Positions 42,019-50,357 of a stretch of 56,036 nucleotides of DNA are shown here, piece after piece. A model generated the notes under the pieces. That model was not told the DNA's origin. It worked only from the letters and a program-made list of their open reading frames with translations, and did no database searches. How positions within the stretch are numbered: position 1 is the first letter of the stretch; each line of letters starts with the position of its first letter. Source of the DNA: Arthrobacter sp. Bz4 (lineage in GTDB: Bacteria > Actinomycetota > Actinomycetes > Actinomycetales > Micrococcaceae). The position numbers were made by a program, and so were the translations under genes. The stretch covers positions 1 to 56,036 of the forward strand of contig NZ_QDAE01000020.1 of the NCBI RefSeq assembly GCF_003075455.1, given 5' to 3'.

Positions 42019-42840
42019 TTATTTGTCGGCGCGGGCGGTCCGGACCCGTGCGGCGACCGCTGCACCCGAGAGGAGCACCAGGCCGAGGGCCCCAGCTCCG
42101 ATGATGGCTACGGTGTTGTCCTGAGCTGGACCGGCCTGGGCACCGGGTACAGCTGCGGGGTCGGAATGCAAACCCTCGATGACCTGGGTGGCGAGGGCGA
42201 GATTGCCGTCCTCAAGGCTTCCCCAGGCATAGACGATCGTCGCGGTGCCTTCGCCGAGGGTCAGGTCTGCTGGACCGATGACCGGATCAGTGGTTCCGGT
42301 GGCAGCAACCGAGGCGGAGATGGTTCCTGGATCAGTGGTCAGGGTCGCTTCGTCCGGGTTGCTGAGGTTCTCAACCACTACCGCGTCGCCGGCGAGGACG
42401 TCGACAGCTGGGGCGGCAGCGGTATGGCGGACGGTCAGCCGTGACTGTCCGGCCTCGACCGCTGAAACGTCATTCGTGTAGAAGTTGGCGGTCGGGGCGC
42501 CCTCGGCATCGAGGTTGGCCGTGGCCGTGTAGTTTCCACCCGCCGCGAGGGTCACCGCCACTGGACCAATGACCGGTGCGCTGGCGTCTGCGGCATCGGC
42601 AGCTGTCACGGCCAACTCGTAGTCACCTGCCGGTAGGTTCAGTGGTCCGGCAAGTTCACCGGGGGTAAAGTCGTCGAGGGTCAGGTCACCGTTGACATAG
42701 ACGTCGACCGTGAGATCGGGGACAGCGTGCAGAACTGACAATGAGGCCGTATCGGCGGTCTCGGTGGCTACCGCCGGGGCGGCAACCGAGGCGGCGCCGA
42801 GCACGGCGACAGCACCTACTGCATAAAGACTCTTTCGCAT
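42019..42840 (-). CDS. DUF4397-domain surface protein
   Basis: The 273-residue exported protein has a Sec signal (A-A-P-A-V-A near residue 25), two DUF4397 beta-sandwich repeats starting with LSVLHAVPDLTVDVYVNG and RLTVRHTAAAPAVDVLAG, and a C-terminal hydrophobic helix followed by basic residues. This is the topology of a wall-anchored protein, but no LPXTG-like motif is visible before the helix. AGGAG lies 7 bp upstream of ATG 42840; the 24-codon upstream extension is not used. It is the probable client or co-expressed partner of the sortase. Confidence 0.87.
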   Translation of the reverse strand: MRKSLYAVGAVAVLGAASVAAPAVATETADTASLSVLHAVPDLTVDVYVNGDLTLDDFTPGELAGPLNLPAGDYELAVTAADAADASAPVIGPVAVTLAAGGNYTATANLDAEGAPTANFYTNDVSAVEAGQSRLTVRHTAAAPAVDVLAGDAVVVENLSNPDEATLTTDPGTISASVAATGTTDPVIGPADLTLGEGTATIVYAWGSLEDGNLALATQVIEGLHSDPAAVPGAQAGPAQDNTVAIIGAGALGLVLLSGAAVAARVRTARADK

Positions 42841-42947
42841 TTTCTTGCTCCTCACTCGGGCCCGGGTGGGCCACCAGATGCTTACACCCGGTACTACCGT
42901 CGGCGGGGGCACTTTGGATGCAGCAGGAGCAGATTTTCTGGAAAGAC

Positions 42948-44120
42948 TCAGGCGTCGTAGTCGACCGATACTGCGTCACTGGTCGGCCGGGACTGGCAGG
43001 TGAGGACGTAGCCCTTCTCTATTTCGTCCGCCTCCAACGCGTAGTTTTCTTCCATTTCAACCGTGCCGGTGACCAGCTTGGCACGGCAGGTACCGCAGAC
43101 CCCGCCGGCGCAGGCAAAGGGCACATCCGGCCGGACCCGCAGCGCCGCGTTGAGGATCGATTCCCGCGCGTGGGTGGGGCTGGTGACCTGGCCTTGCAAC
43201 CCGTCGAGGTTGAACGAGATGGTGAAGTTCTCGCCGCCGTCGTCGGCACGGACGGGGCGGCCAATCTGGCCTTCGGGACGGGTGGGTTCGCCGGTCGAGA
43301 AAAGCTCAAACCTGATCTTTTCGGGGGCGACGCCGCGCTCCCCCAGGGTGTCGCGGCACAGCTGGACGAGTTCAAAGGGGCCGCAGAGGAACCATTCGTC
43401 GACGTCGTCGGTCCGGATCACGGTGCCCAGCAGTTTTTGCAGCTTGTCCGCATCGATCCGTCCGCTCAGCAGCGGGGAGATACGCTGCTCGCGGGACAGC
43501 ACATGGTGCAGTGCGAACCTGGCCGGATAGCGGTCCTTCAGGTCGGCGAGCTCCTCCAGGAACATGACGTCCATGGCGGCCTTGTTGGCGTAAATCAAGT
43601 CGAAACGCACGGAGGCGTTCGCGGCGAGGACTGTTCGGGCGATGGCGATCACCGGGGTAATGCCTGAGCCGGCAGCCACTGCGACGAAAGTTGTTTCCCC
43701 GGCGACAGCCAGATTTCCCTGCAGGTCCTCGGGCCGGTTGAGCTCGTTCATCTCGTGCTTCGAGATAAACTGGCCCATGGGGCTCATCACGTCGAGCCGG
43801 TCACCGGCCTTCAGCGACTCGTTGGCCCAGCTGGAAAACACGCCACCGAGATCCTTCTTGATGGCCACCCGGATCTCACCGGGCACCGGTTCGGCGCAGA
43901 TGGAATAGCTGCGCCGCACCTCCACCGGGGCGCCGTCGACGTCGAGCGTGGTGCGCAGCGCCACGTACTGGCCCGGGAGGTAGTTGTACTTGTCGGCCAG
44001 GTGGTCGGGGACGGCGAAGGTCACCTCGATGGCGTCTCCGGTGAGGCGCCGGACCTCGGCGACCGTGAGCTCGTTGAAGGCCGTACGGCGCTGGGTGGAT
44101 GGGGCTAGCTTGACGGCCAT
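42948..44120 (-). CDS. paaE: Phenylacetyl-CoA epoxidase reductase subunit PaaE
   Basis: The 390-residue reductase has an N-terminal FAD domain (R-R-S-Y-S-I-C near residue 64), an NAD(P)-binding domain (G-S-G-I-T-P-V near 152) and a C-terminal plant-type [2Fe-2S] ferredoxin domain with C-x4-C-x2-C (C-A-G-G-V-C-G-T-C) and a final cysteine in V-L-T-C-Q. It passes electrons from NADPH to the PaaABC epoxidase. It starts directly after paaD. Confidence 0.95.
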   Translation of the reverse strand: MAVKLAPSTQRRTAFNELTVAEVRRLTGDAIEVTFAVPDHLADKYNYLPGQYVALRTTLDVDGAPVEVRRSYSICAEPVPGEIRVAIKKDLGGVFSSWANESLKAGDRLDVMSPMGQFISKHEMNELNRPEDLQGNLAVAGETTFVAVAAGSGITPVIAIARTVLAANASVRFDLIYANKAAMDVMFLEELADLKDRYPARFALHHVLSREQRISPLLSGRIDADKLQKLLGTVIRTDDVDEWFLCGPFELVQLCRDTLGERGVAPEKIRFELFSTGEPTRPEGQIGRPVRADDGGENFTISFNLDGLQGQVTSPTHARESILNAALRVRPDVPFACAGGVCGTCRAKLVTGTVEMEENYALEADEIEKGYVLTCQSRPTSDAVSVDYDA

Positions 44121-44660
44121 TTAGAGCACCTTGAAGTAGTCGAAGGGTTCCTTGCAGTCCTTGCAGACGTAGAGCGCCTTGCAGGAGGTGGAACCGAAGC
44201 GGGTGAGTTCGCGGGTATTCAGGGAGGAGCATTGGGGGCATTTCACGCTGAGACCCACCCTGACCGGGCCCGCCGCGGCCATCCCGGAGGGCGGGGCGAT
44301 GCCGTACTCGTCGAGTTTCGCTTTGCCGGCGCTGGTCATCCAGTCGGTGGTCCAGGCCGGCGCGAGCGTGAGCTTGACCGATACGTTCTGATACCCGTGG
44401 CCGGCGAGCGCGCTGGTGACGTCGTCGCGGATCGCATCCATAGCCGGGCACCCCGAATAGGTGGGAGTAATGGTTACGGTGATGGCGCCGTCGTCGTCGA
44501 TCTGCGCCTCGCGGAGGATCCCCAGATCCTCGATGGTGAGGACCGGGATCTCAGGGTCCACCACAGTGGCGGCGATATCCCAGACCTTCCCGGCCTCGGC
44601 ACCGGCGGGCCGGTGGGCGGTGTTGGTACTGGTGTTGACTCCAGATGTATCAATGCTCAC
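44121..44660 (-). CDS. paaD: Phenylacetate degradation protein PaaD (MIP18/SufT-like)
   Basis: The 179-residue protein has an N-terminal MIP18-like domain (V-D-P-E-I-P-V-L-T-I-E-D-L-G-I near 32-46, T-P-T-Y-S-G-C-P near 66-73) and a C-terminal zinc-ribbon of two CxxC pairs (CPQC and CKDC). PaaD is needed to mature the epoxidase, probably by assembling its Fe-S or diiron component. A longish N-terminus precedes the domain. It lies between paaC and paaE with only short gaps. Confidence 0.93.
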   Translation of the reverse strand: MSIDTSGVNTSTNTAHRPAGAEAGKVWDIAATVVDPEIPVLTIEDLGILREAQIDDDGAITVTITPTYSGCPAMDAIRDDVTSALAGHGYQNVSVKLTLAPAWTTDWMTSAGKAKLDEYGIAPPSGMAAAGPVRVGLSVKCPQCSSLNTRELTRFGSTSCKALYVCKDCKEPFDYFKVL

Positions 44661-44674
44661 GGTTGTCGCCTCCG

Positions 44675-45499
44675 TTACCAGGTGGCGCCGGGGTGCTCGC
44701 GGGCGAGTACCTGCATTTCGGCGAGCAGGTAGCCGAGATGTTCGCTGTGTTTGCCGTGGCGTCCGCCGCCCACCGCGGCAGGCACCGCAGGAATCTCGAG
44801 TTCGGCCTCAGCGAACAGAGAGGCGAGAAGGGAATCAACCGGTGCGCGCAGCGTGCTCGGGCGAACTGCCGCGTCGCCGAGCGTGTCGATGAGCTGGTCG
44901 TCGACGAACAGTTCCTCCACATAGGGCCAGGTCAGTTTGAGACCGGCAATCATGCGGCGGCGCGACTCGTCGGTGCCGAGGGCCAGGCGAAGGACCCACT
45001 GGCTGCTGTGGTCGCGGTGGTAATCCACCTCTTTGACGGCCTTCGCCGCGATGGCGGCGAGGGTCGGATCGGTCGAATGCATCAGCCGCGAGTACAGCTC
45101 GAACTGGTAGTGCGAGACCACCAGTTGGCGGGCGATGGTGCGGGCGAAGTCGCCGTTCGGCTGCACGAACAGGTGGGCGCAGCGGAACTCCGGTTCGCGC
45201 CTGAAGTAGGCAAGATCGTCCTCGGTCTTGTCCAGGCCGTGGCCAGCGTAGCTGAGGAAGGAACGGGCGTGACCGATCAGGTCCAGGGCAATGTTGCCGA
45301 GGGCCACGTCCTCTTCCAGCTCCGGTGCCCGCGAGATCCACCAGCCCAGCCGCTGGGCGAGGATCAGCGAGTCGTCGCCGAGACGCAGCGCATATTCCGC
45401 GACGTCGGTGCTCGGCTTCAGGTCCGATGCGGCAATGTCCTCCGGGCGCAGCGCGTTGCCCGGCGTGGTGCGGGTGGCGCTGGCGTTCGATTCGCTCAC
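44675..45499 (-). CDS. paaC: Phenylacetyl-CoA epoxidase subunit PaaC
   Basis: The 274-residue ferritin-like structural subunit pairs with PaaA in the epoxidase. Recognisable are the S-L-I-L-A-Q-R-L-G-W-W-I-S-R-A-P-E-L-E-E-D block near residue 49, the A-L-D-L-I-G-H-A-R segment and the K-E-V-D-Y-H-R-D-H motif near 140. PaaC keeps the fold but lacks the full metal site of PaaA. Its start overlaps paaB by 4 bp. Confidence 0.94.
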   Translation of the reverse strand: MSESNASATRTTPGNALRPEDIAASDLKPSTDVAEYALRLGDDSLILAQRLGWWISRAPELEEDVALGNIALDLIGHARSFLSYAGHGLDKTEDDLAYFRREPEFRCAHLFVQPNGDFARTIARQLVVSHYQFELYSRLMHSTDPTLAAIAAKAVKEVDYHRDHSSQWVLRLALGTDESRRRMIAGLKLTWPYVEELFVDDQLIDTLGDAAVRPSTLRAPVDSLLASLFAEAELEIPAVPAAVGGGRHGKHSEHLGYLLAEMQVLAREHPGATW

Positions 45500-45843
45500 A
45501 GGTGCTTCACCCCATCGCTCTTTGTGTAGTACGTCGCATGCCGGTAATCCTTGCCCTGCGGGGATTCAAAGAACTGTCCCTTGGCATCAGGGTCGCTGGT
45601 AATGATTGACGACGCCGGCACCACCCACAGGCTCACACCTTCGTTACGCCGGGTGTACAGGTCACGGGCGTTACGGACTGCCATCTCGGCGTCGGGCGCG
45701 TGCAGCGAACCCGCGTGCACATGGGACAGACCGCGTGATGAGCGCACGAACACCTCCCACAAGGGCCAGGGCTGGCGTTTCTCGGGAGCCAATGGAGCCG
45801 GCGCTGTCGAGCCGTCGTCGCCTGTTGTTGAACCGCCGGTCAT
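45496..45843 (-). CDS. paaB: Phenylacetyl-CoA epoxidase subunit PaaB
   Basis: The 115-residue protein is slightly longer than usual because of a Gly/Thr/Pro-rich N-terminus of about 25 residues. The core W-P-L-W-E-V-F-V-R-S-S-R-G-L-S-H-V-H-A-G-S and the A-R-D-L-Y-T-R-R-N-E-G block are those of PaaB, a small subunit essential for the complex. It starts directly after the paaA stop and overlaps paaC. Confidence 0.94.
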   Translation of the reverse strand: MTGGSTTGDDGSTAPAPLAPEKRQPWPLWEVFVRSSRGLSHVHAGSLHAPDAEMAVRNARDLYTRRNEGVSLWVVPASSIITSDPDAKGQFFESPQGKDYRHATYYTKSDGVKHL

Positions 45844-46857
45844 CTAGGCCGCCTTCTGCTGTGCTGTTGCTGCCCGCTTGTCGGCGTAGGCTGCCGCTGC
45901 TTCGCGCACCCAGGCGCCGTCTTCGTGGGCTTCCCGACGGCGTTCCATCCGCTGGGCATTGCAGGGCCCCCGACCGGCGAGGACTTCCTTGAACTCGTTC
46001 CAGTCCAGTGGGGCATGCTCCCACTGCTGGGTGTCTTCGTTGAACCGGATCTCGTCATCTGGGAGGGTCAGGCCGAGCACCTTCACCTGCTCGACCATCA
46101 TGCCGACAAAGCGTGAGCGCAGTTCGTCGTTGGAGAACCGCTTGATGTTCCAGGCCATCGACTGCTTGGAGTTCGGCGAATCGTCGTCGGGTGGGCCGAA
46201 CATCATCAGTGACGGCGCGTACCAGCGGTTGACGGCATCCTGGGCCATTTCCTTCTGGGCGGGGGTGCCGTTGGCCAGTTCCAGGAGGATCTCGAAGCCC
46301 TGGCGCTGGTGGAAGGATTCCTCCTTGCAAATCCGCACCATGGCACGGCCGTAGGGCCCGTAGGAGGCGCGGCAGAGGGGCACCTGGTTGGCGATTGCGG
46401 CGCCGTCGACCAGCCAGCCGATGGCACCCATGTCGGCCCAGGTGACGGCCGGATAGTTGAAGATGCTTGAGTAGCGGGCCTTGCCGGCGATCAGGTCCTC
46501 GGTCATCTTGTCCCTTGGCGTGCCGAGGGTTTCGGCCGCCGAGTAGAGGTACAGGCCATGGCCTGCCTCATCCTGGACCTTGGCCATGAGGATGGCCTTG
46601 CGCTTCAGCGACGGTGCGCGGGAGATCCAGTTGGCTTCAGGCTGCATGCCGATGATCTCGGAGTGGGCGTGCTGGGAGATCTGCCGGGCGAGGGTCTTCC
46701 GGTAAGCCTCGGGCATCCAGTCGCGGGGCTCGATGCGGGAGTCCTCGCTGATGAGCCGTTCAAACTGTTCCCGGCCAGCTCGCTCGTCCTCGGTTTCAGT
46801 CCTTGCCTCGGACCTGTTCCCGGACGGCATCTGGTCAACTGCTGGCGCTGTTGCCAT
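45844..46857 (-). CDS. paaA: Phenylacetyl-CoA epoxidase catalytic subunit PaaA
   Basis: The 337-residue diiron oxygenase subunit epoxidises the aromatic ring of phenylacetyl-CoA. The ferritin-like core has E-x-x-x-x-x-x metal-binding helices, with [16 protein letters not shown] near residue 60 and K-V-Q-D-E-A-G-H-G near 93 as clear landmarks, and a [12 protein letters not shown] segment later. ATG 46857 has GAGGTG 7 bp upstream; an in-frame ATG 16 codons earlier has none. It is the first gene of paaABCDE; no PaaR-type regulator or ligase is in the window. Confidence 0.95.
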   Translation of the reverse strand: MATAPAVDQMPSGNRSEARTETEDERAGREQFERLISEDSRIEPRDWMPEAYRKTLARQISQHAHSEIIGMQPEANWISRAPSLKRKAILMAKVQDEAGHGLYLYSAAETLGTPRDKMTEDLIAGKARYSSIFNYPAVTWADMGAIGWLVDGAAIANQVPLCRASYGPYGRAMVRICKEESFHQRQGFEILLELANGTPAQKEMAQDAVNRWYAPSLMMFGPPDDDSPNSKQSMAWNIKRFSNDELRSRFVGMMVEQVKVLGLTLPDDEIRFNEDTQQWEHAPLDWNEFKEVLAGRGPCNAQRMERRREAHEDGAWVREAAAAYADKRAATAQQKAA

Positions 46858-46912
46858 GGTGGTCACCTCACTGTGAGCGTCGAAAGTACGCGGGGTCGGC
46901 CGCAAATTAATT

Positions 46913-46926
46913 ACCGACCGTTCGTT
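46913..46926. promoter_or_regulatory. Candidate TetR/PaaR-type operator upstream of paaA
   Basis: ACCGACCGTTCGTT matches its reverse complement at 10 of 14 positions, with a repeated CG-N2-CG spacing characteristic of PaaR-type (TetR-family) operators. It lies 56 bp upstream of the paaA start. The matching regulator would have to be encoded elsewhere. Confidence 0.45.
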
Positions 46927-47044
46927 CAGGATATCGGGAGGGTGGCCGGACAGTCAACAGCCGCCGTCAGCCTGCCGTCCCCACCCGCGGCGCCACCCAC
47001 TGTGCCTCTCCGCGCTCGGGTGTGCTGGACTAGGTAGACAGGCT

Positions 47045-47069
47045 GACTAGTTAGTGCAACTATGTAGTC
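47045..47069. promoter_or_regulatory. 25-bp palindrome abutting the padR start codon
   Basis: GACTA-N2-TAGT-N3-ACTA-N2-TAGTC is a symmetric palindrome ending exactly one base before the ATG at 47070. It is the obvious operator for autorepression by the PadR protein. No ribosome binding site fits between it and the ATG, suggesting a leaderless transcript. Confidence 0.65.
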
Positions 47070-47408
47070 ATGAGCGACAGACAATGGCCCAGCGAGTGGA
47101 TGAGGGGAGCCTTAGGCATGAGCGTCCTCAAGGTCCTGGAGGCCGGACCCACCTACGGGTACGCGATCGCCACGGCCCTGGAGGAAGCGGGACTCGGCTC
47201 GATCAAGGGTGGCACGCTCTACCCGCTCCTCACCCGATTCGAGTCGGCCGAGCTGGTCACCACTCAGTGGCGCGCGGGCGACGGCGGCCCGGGTCGGAAG
47301 TACTTCTCACTCACCGACGCCGGCCGCTCCGAACTGGCTCGGCAGACCGCCGAGTGGCAGGCCTTCACCACCCGGACACTGACCCATCTGAACGGAGACA
47401 CCCCGTGA
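47070..47408 (+). CDS. PadR-family transcriptional regulator
   Basis: The 112-residue single-domain PadR-type winged helix protein shows W-M-R-G-A-L-G-M-S-V-L-K-V-L near residue 10, G-P-T-Y-G-Y-A-I-A, the recognition helix K-G-G-T-L-Y-P-L-L-T-R-F-E and the wing G-P-G-R-K-Y-F-S-L-T-D-A-G. The last helix is for dimerisation. It overlaps the following membrane-protein gene by GTGA, and such pairs usually act as a signalling unit. ATG 47100 is a less likely start. Confidence 0.92.
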   Translation: MSDRQWPSEWMRGALGMSVLKVLEAGPTYGYAIATALEEAGLGSIKGGTLYPLLTRFESAELVTTQWRAGDGGPGRKYFSLTDAGRSELARQTAEWQAFTTRTLTHLNGDTP

Positions 47409-48112
47409 CCGACACCAAAAAAGACCAGCAGTGGCTGACGGATTTTGTCCTCGAGCTCTCGCACCGCGGAGTCGGCGGACGGGACATCGGCGACGCCAAG
47501 GCATCAGTCGAATCCCACCTCGCCGACAGCGGGGAATCAGCTGAGGAGGCGTTTGGGAGCCCAGTTGACTACGCCCAGGCTCTGGAGTTCGCCGACACTC
47601 CGGACGAGAGCCTTCCACCGGTGCTGCTGCCGGCTCTGCTCGGCATCTTCGGTCTGATGCATTACCTGCCTGCCATCGCCGCAGTCGCACAGGGACAGCC
47701 GGTGAGGTTCACCGGCACCGAATTCGCACTGTTCCTCGTCCTCGGGGTATCCATGGTGCTGATCGTGAAGAACATCTTTCGGTTGGTGAAGCAGTGGTGG
47801 TGGCTTCTGGCGATCTGGATGGCTGTCGTTGGTCTTGGTATCCTCGCCTCGCTCCTCCCTCTGCTGCTTGACCTTCCCGAGCTGGAAGCCAACGCGGGCG
47901 CAGTAGCAACAATCACTGGAGTCCTTCTAGTGGGTGCCGGATTCTGGACCCGAGCGGCGATCAACAACAGCGAGGGTGTCATTACGCCACCCAATGCGGC
48001 GTCGACCGACGACAAAGACGGTGCGGTAGAGCGCGTGATGGTCGCTTTGGCTCCGTGGCTGATGGCCATCGGAGCAGCGATATTCACAGTCGGGGCTTTC
48101 CTGGCCGCGTAG
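47405..48112 (+). CDS. HAAS-type membrane protein, partner of PadR
   Basis: The 235-residue protein has an N-terminal helical HAAS-like domain (about 8-58, with H-R-G-V-G-G-R-D-I-G-D and A-F-G-S-P-V-D-Y-A) followed by six hydrophobic helices. HAAS membrane proteins are typically encoded with PadR repressors and are thought to signal membrane or envelope state. GTG 47405 overlaps the padR stop, confirming co-translation. The longer frame opening at 47054 runs through padR in another frame and is rejected. Confidence 0.8.
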   Translation: MTDTKKDQQWLTDFVLELSHRGVGGRDIGDAKASVESHLADSGESAEEAFGSPVDYAQALEFADTPDESLPPVLLPALLGIFGLMHYLPAIAAVAQGQPVRFTGTEFALFLVLGVSMVLIVKNIFRLVKQWWWLLAIWMAVVGLGILASLLPLLLDLPELEANAGAVATITGVLLVGAGFWTRAAINNSEGVITPPNAASTDDKDGAVERVMVALAPWLMAIGAAIFTVGAFLAA

Positions 48113-48178
48113 CTCAGCTATTCCAGGGCCCGGACCAGCTGAAACCTGCACGCCTGACTCTCTGGCAGGATGGTTTCC

Positions 48179-50357
48179 ATGACTGCAGAGACGCACTTCC
48201 CCACCCCTCCCGTTGCCAAAAAGGTGCCGACGGAACGCACCCACCACTCGGATACCTTCGTGGACGAGTACGAGTGGCTGCGGGAAAAGGAAAGCCCCGA
48301 GGTCCTCGCCCACCTCACGGCCGAGAACAAGTACACCGACGCCGTGACCGCCGGCCAGGAACAGCTCCGGCAGGACATCTTCACCGAGATCAAGAACCGG
48401 ACGCAGGAAACCGATCTGTCCGTGCCGTCCCGCAAGAAGGGCTGGTGGTATTACGCCCGCACCGAGGAGGGCAAGCAGTACGCCATCAACTGCCGGGTCG
48501 CCGCCACTGACACTGGTGATCTCGCCAGCGACTGGACGCCACCGGAGATTGTCCCCGGCAAGCCGATTGAGGGCGAACAGGTGATGCTGGACGGAAACGC
48601 GGAGGCCGAAGGGAAGCCCTTCTTCTCCCTTGGCGGGCTGGCGGTTGCCGAGGACGGGAACCTCCTGGCCTATTGCGAAGACAACGCGGGCGACGAGCGT
48701 TTCACCCTGCGGATCAAGGATCTGCGTACCGGCGATCTGCTTCCCGACGTGGTGCCGAACATCTTCTACGGGCTGGCCTTCTCCCCCGACGGCACCCAGG
48801 TGTTTTACACGGTGGTCGACGATTCCTGGCGCCCCTACCAGGTCAGATCCCACACGCTCGGCACCCCGGTGGAGCAGGACACGGTGGTCTATCAGGAGGA
48901 CGACGTCGCCATGTGGACCGGCTTCGACCTGTCAGCCGACCGGACCCAACTGCTCATCGGCATCGGTTGCTCCGAGTACAGCGAGTACCGTGTGCTGGAC
49001 CTGACCAACCAGTCAGCCGGCCTGCTCACCCTGATTCCGCGCAGCGAAAAGGTCCTCTACGAGGCCGATCCGGTAACGGTCGACGGCGAGCGCCACTATG
49101 TGCTCACGCACAACCGGAATGCCCGGAACTCAATGGTCAGCCTGGCCGCGGAGTCCGAGTTCGCCAAGCCACTCTCCGACCAGCGGTGGAACACGGTGGT
49201 GGCGCACGACGACGCCGTCCGGGTGGGCGGAGTCGCCGTCACCTCCACCCACCTGATCGTCTCGGTCCGCAAGGCACTATCGAACGTGTCCAGGTACTCC
49301 CGCTCGCCGGGCTCGGCGCGGCCGACCAGCCCGCCCCCGAGGAGCCAGGGTTCTATGAAGAGCTCTTCACCTGCCACCTGGCCGACGCCGAGTTCGATTC
49401 GCCGATCATCAGGCTCTCCTACACCTCCTTCTTCACTCCCCCACGTGTCTACGACTATGTCCTCGACACCGGAAGCCTGCTGCTGCGCAAGGAGACCGAG
49501 GTGCGTGGCGGCTACCGCCCGGAGGATTACACGGCGGAGCGGCAGTGGGCCACAGCGCTGATGGCACGCTGATCCCCCTGTCCGTCCTGCGCCGGGCCGA
49601 CCTCGCCGACGACGGCGCCAACCCCGCACTGGTCTACGCCTACGGCAGCTACGAAATCAGCATGGACCCGGGCTTTTCGATCGCCCGGCTGTCGCTGCTG
49701 GACCGCGGGTTCGTCTTCGTGGTGGCGCATATCCGGGGCGGCGGAGAAATGGGCCGCACCTGGTACGAGGGCGGCAAGAAGCTCAACAAAAAGAACACCT
49801 TCACCGACTTTGTCGATGCGACCCGGCATGTGGCGGCGTCGCCCTTTGTCGATCCCAGCAGGATCGCCGCAATGGGCGGGTCCGCTGGCGGGCTGCTGAT
49901 GGGCGCGATCACCAATCTGGCACCCGACCTGTACCGGACGGTGGTGGCACAGGTGCCGTTCGTCGACGCGCTGACCACCATCCTCGACCCCGAGCTGCCG
50001 CTCTCGGCACTGGAGTGGGAGGAATGGGGCAACCCGATCACCGACCCCGCGGTGTATCAGTACATGAAGGAGTACACCCCCTACGAGAACATCAAGGCGA
50101 CCCGGTACCCGCGGATCGCGGCGGTGACGAGCTTCAACGACACCCGGGTGCTCTATGTGGAGCCCGCCAAATGGGTGGCCAAGCTCCGCGAGACCACCAC
50201 GGGCAGCGAGCCGATTGTGCTGAAGACCGAGATGGACGGTGGCCACGGCGGTGCGAGTGGACGGTATGAGCGGTGGAAGGATGTCGCCTGGGACTACGCC
50301 TTCGTGGCGGCGGCCCTTGGTGCCGAGGAGCTCCGGACCACCAGTTCCGCCGGGTAG
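48179..50357 (+). pseudogene. Prolyl oligopeptidase-family serine peptidase (oligopeptidase B-like), two frameshifts
   Basis: A 726-residue S9 peptidase is spread over three frames. The N-terminal beta-propeller starts at ATG 48179 behind AGGA. The break at about 49272-49274 is repaired by one G, giving RKGTIERVQVLPLAG. A second break at about 49555-49557, repaired likewise, leads into the catalytic domain with GGSAGG (nucleophile Ser), R-G-G-G-E-M-G-R-x-W and the final GGHGG histidine loop. Both ends and all key residues are otherwise intact. The substrates are expected to be short peptides cut after basic residues. The 3' end overlaps the convergent LacI gene by 64 bp. Confidence 0.9.

Noticed and set aside
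47054..47404. N-terminal part of a 352-codon frame running through padR
   Set aside because: Same frame as the HAAS-type gene but read through padR out of frame; the padR protein is clearly recognisable and the GTG at 47405 overlaps its stop.
49545..50357. Catalytic domain of the peptidase as a separate alpha/beta hydrolase gene
   Set aside because: It continues the oligopeptidase B-like protein without a gap once one G is restored; its apparent start lies in the middle of the conserved sequence.
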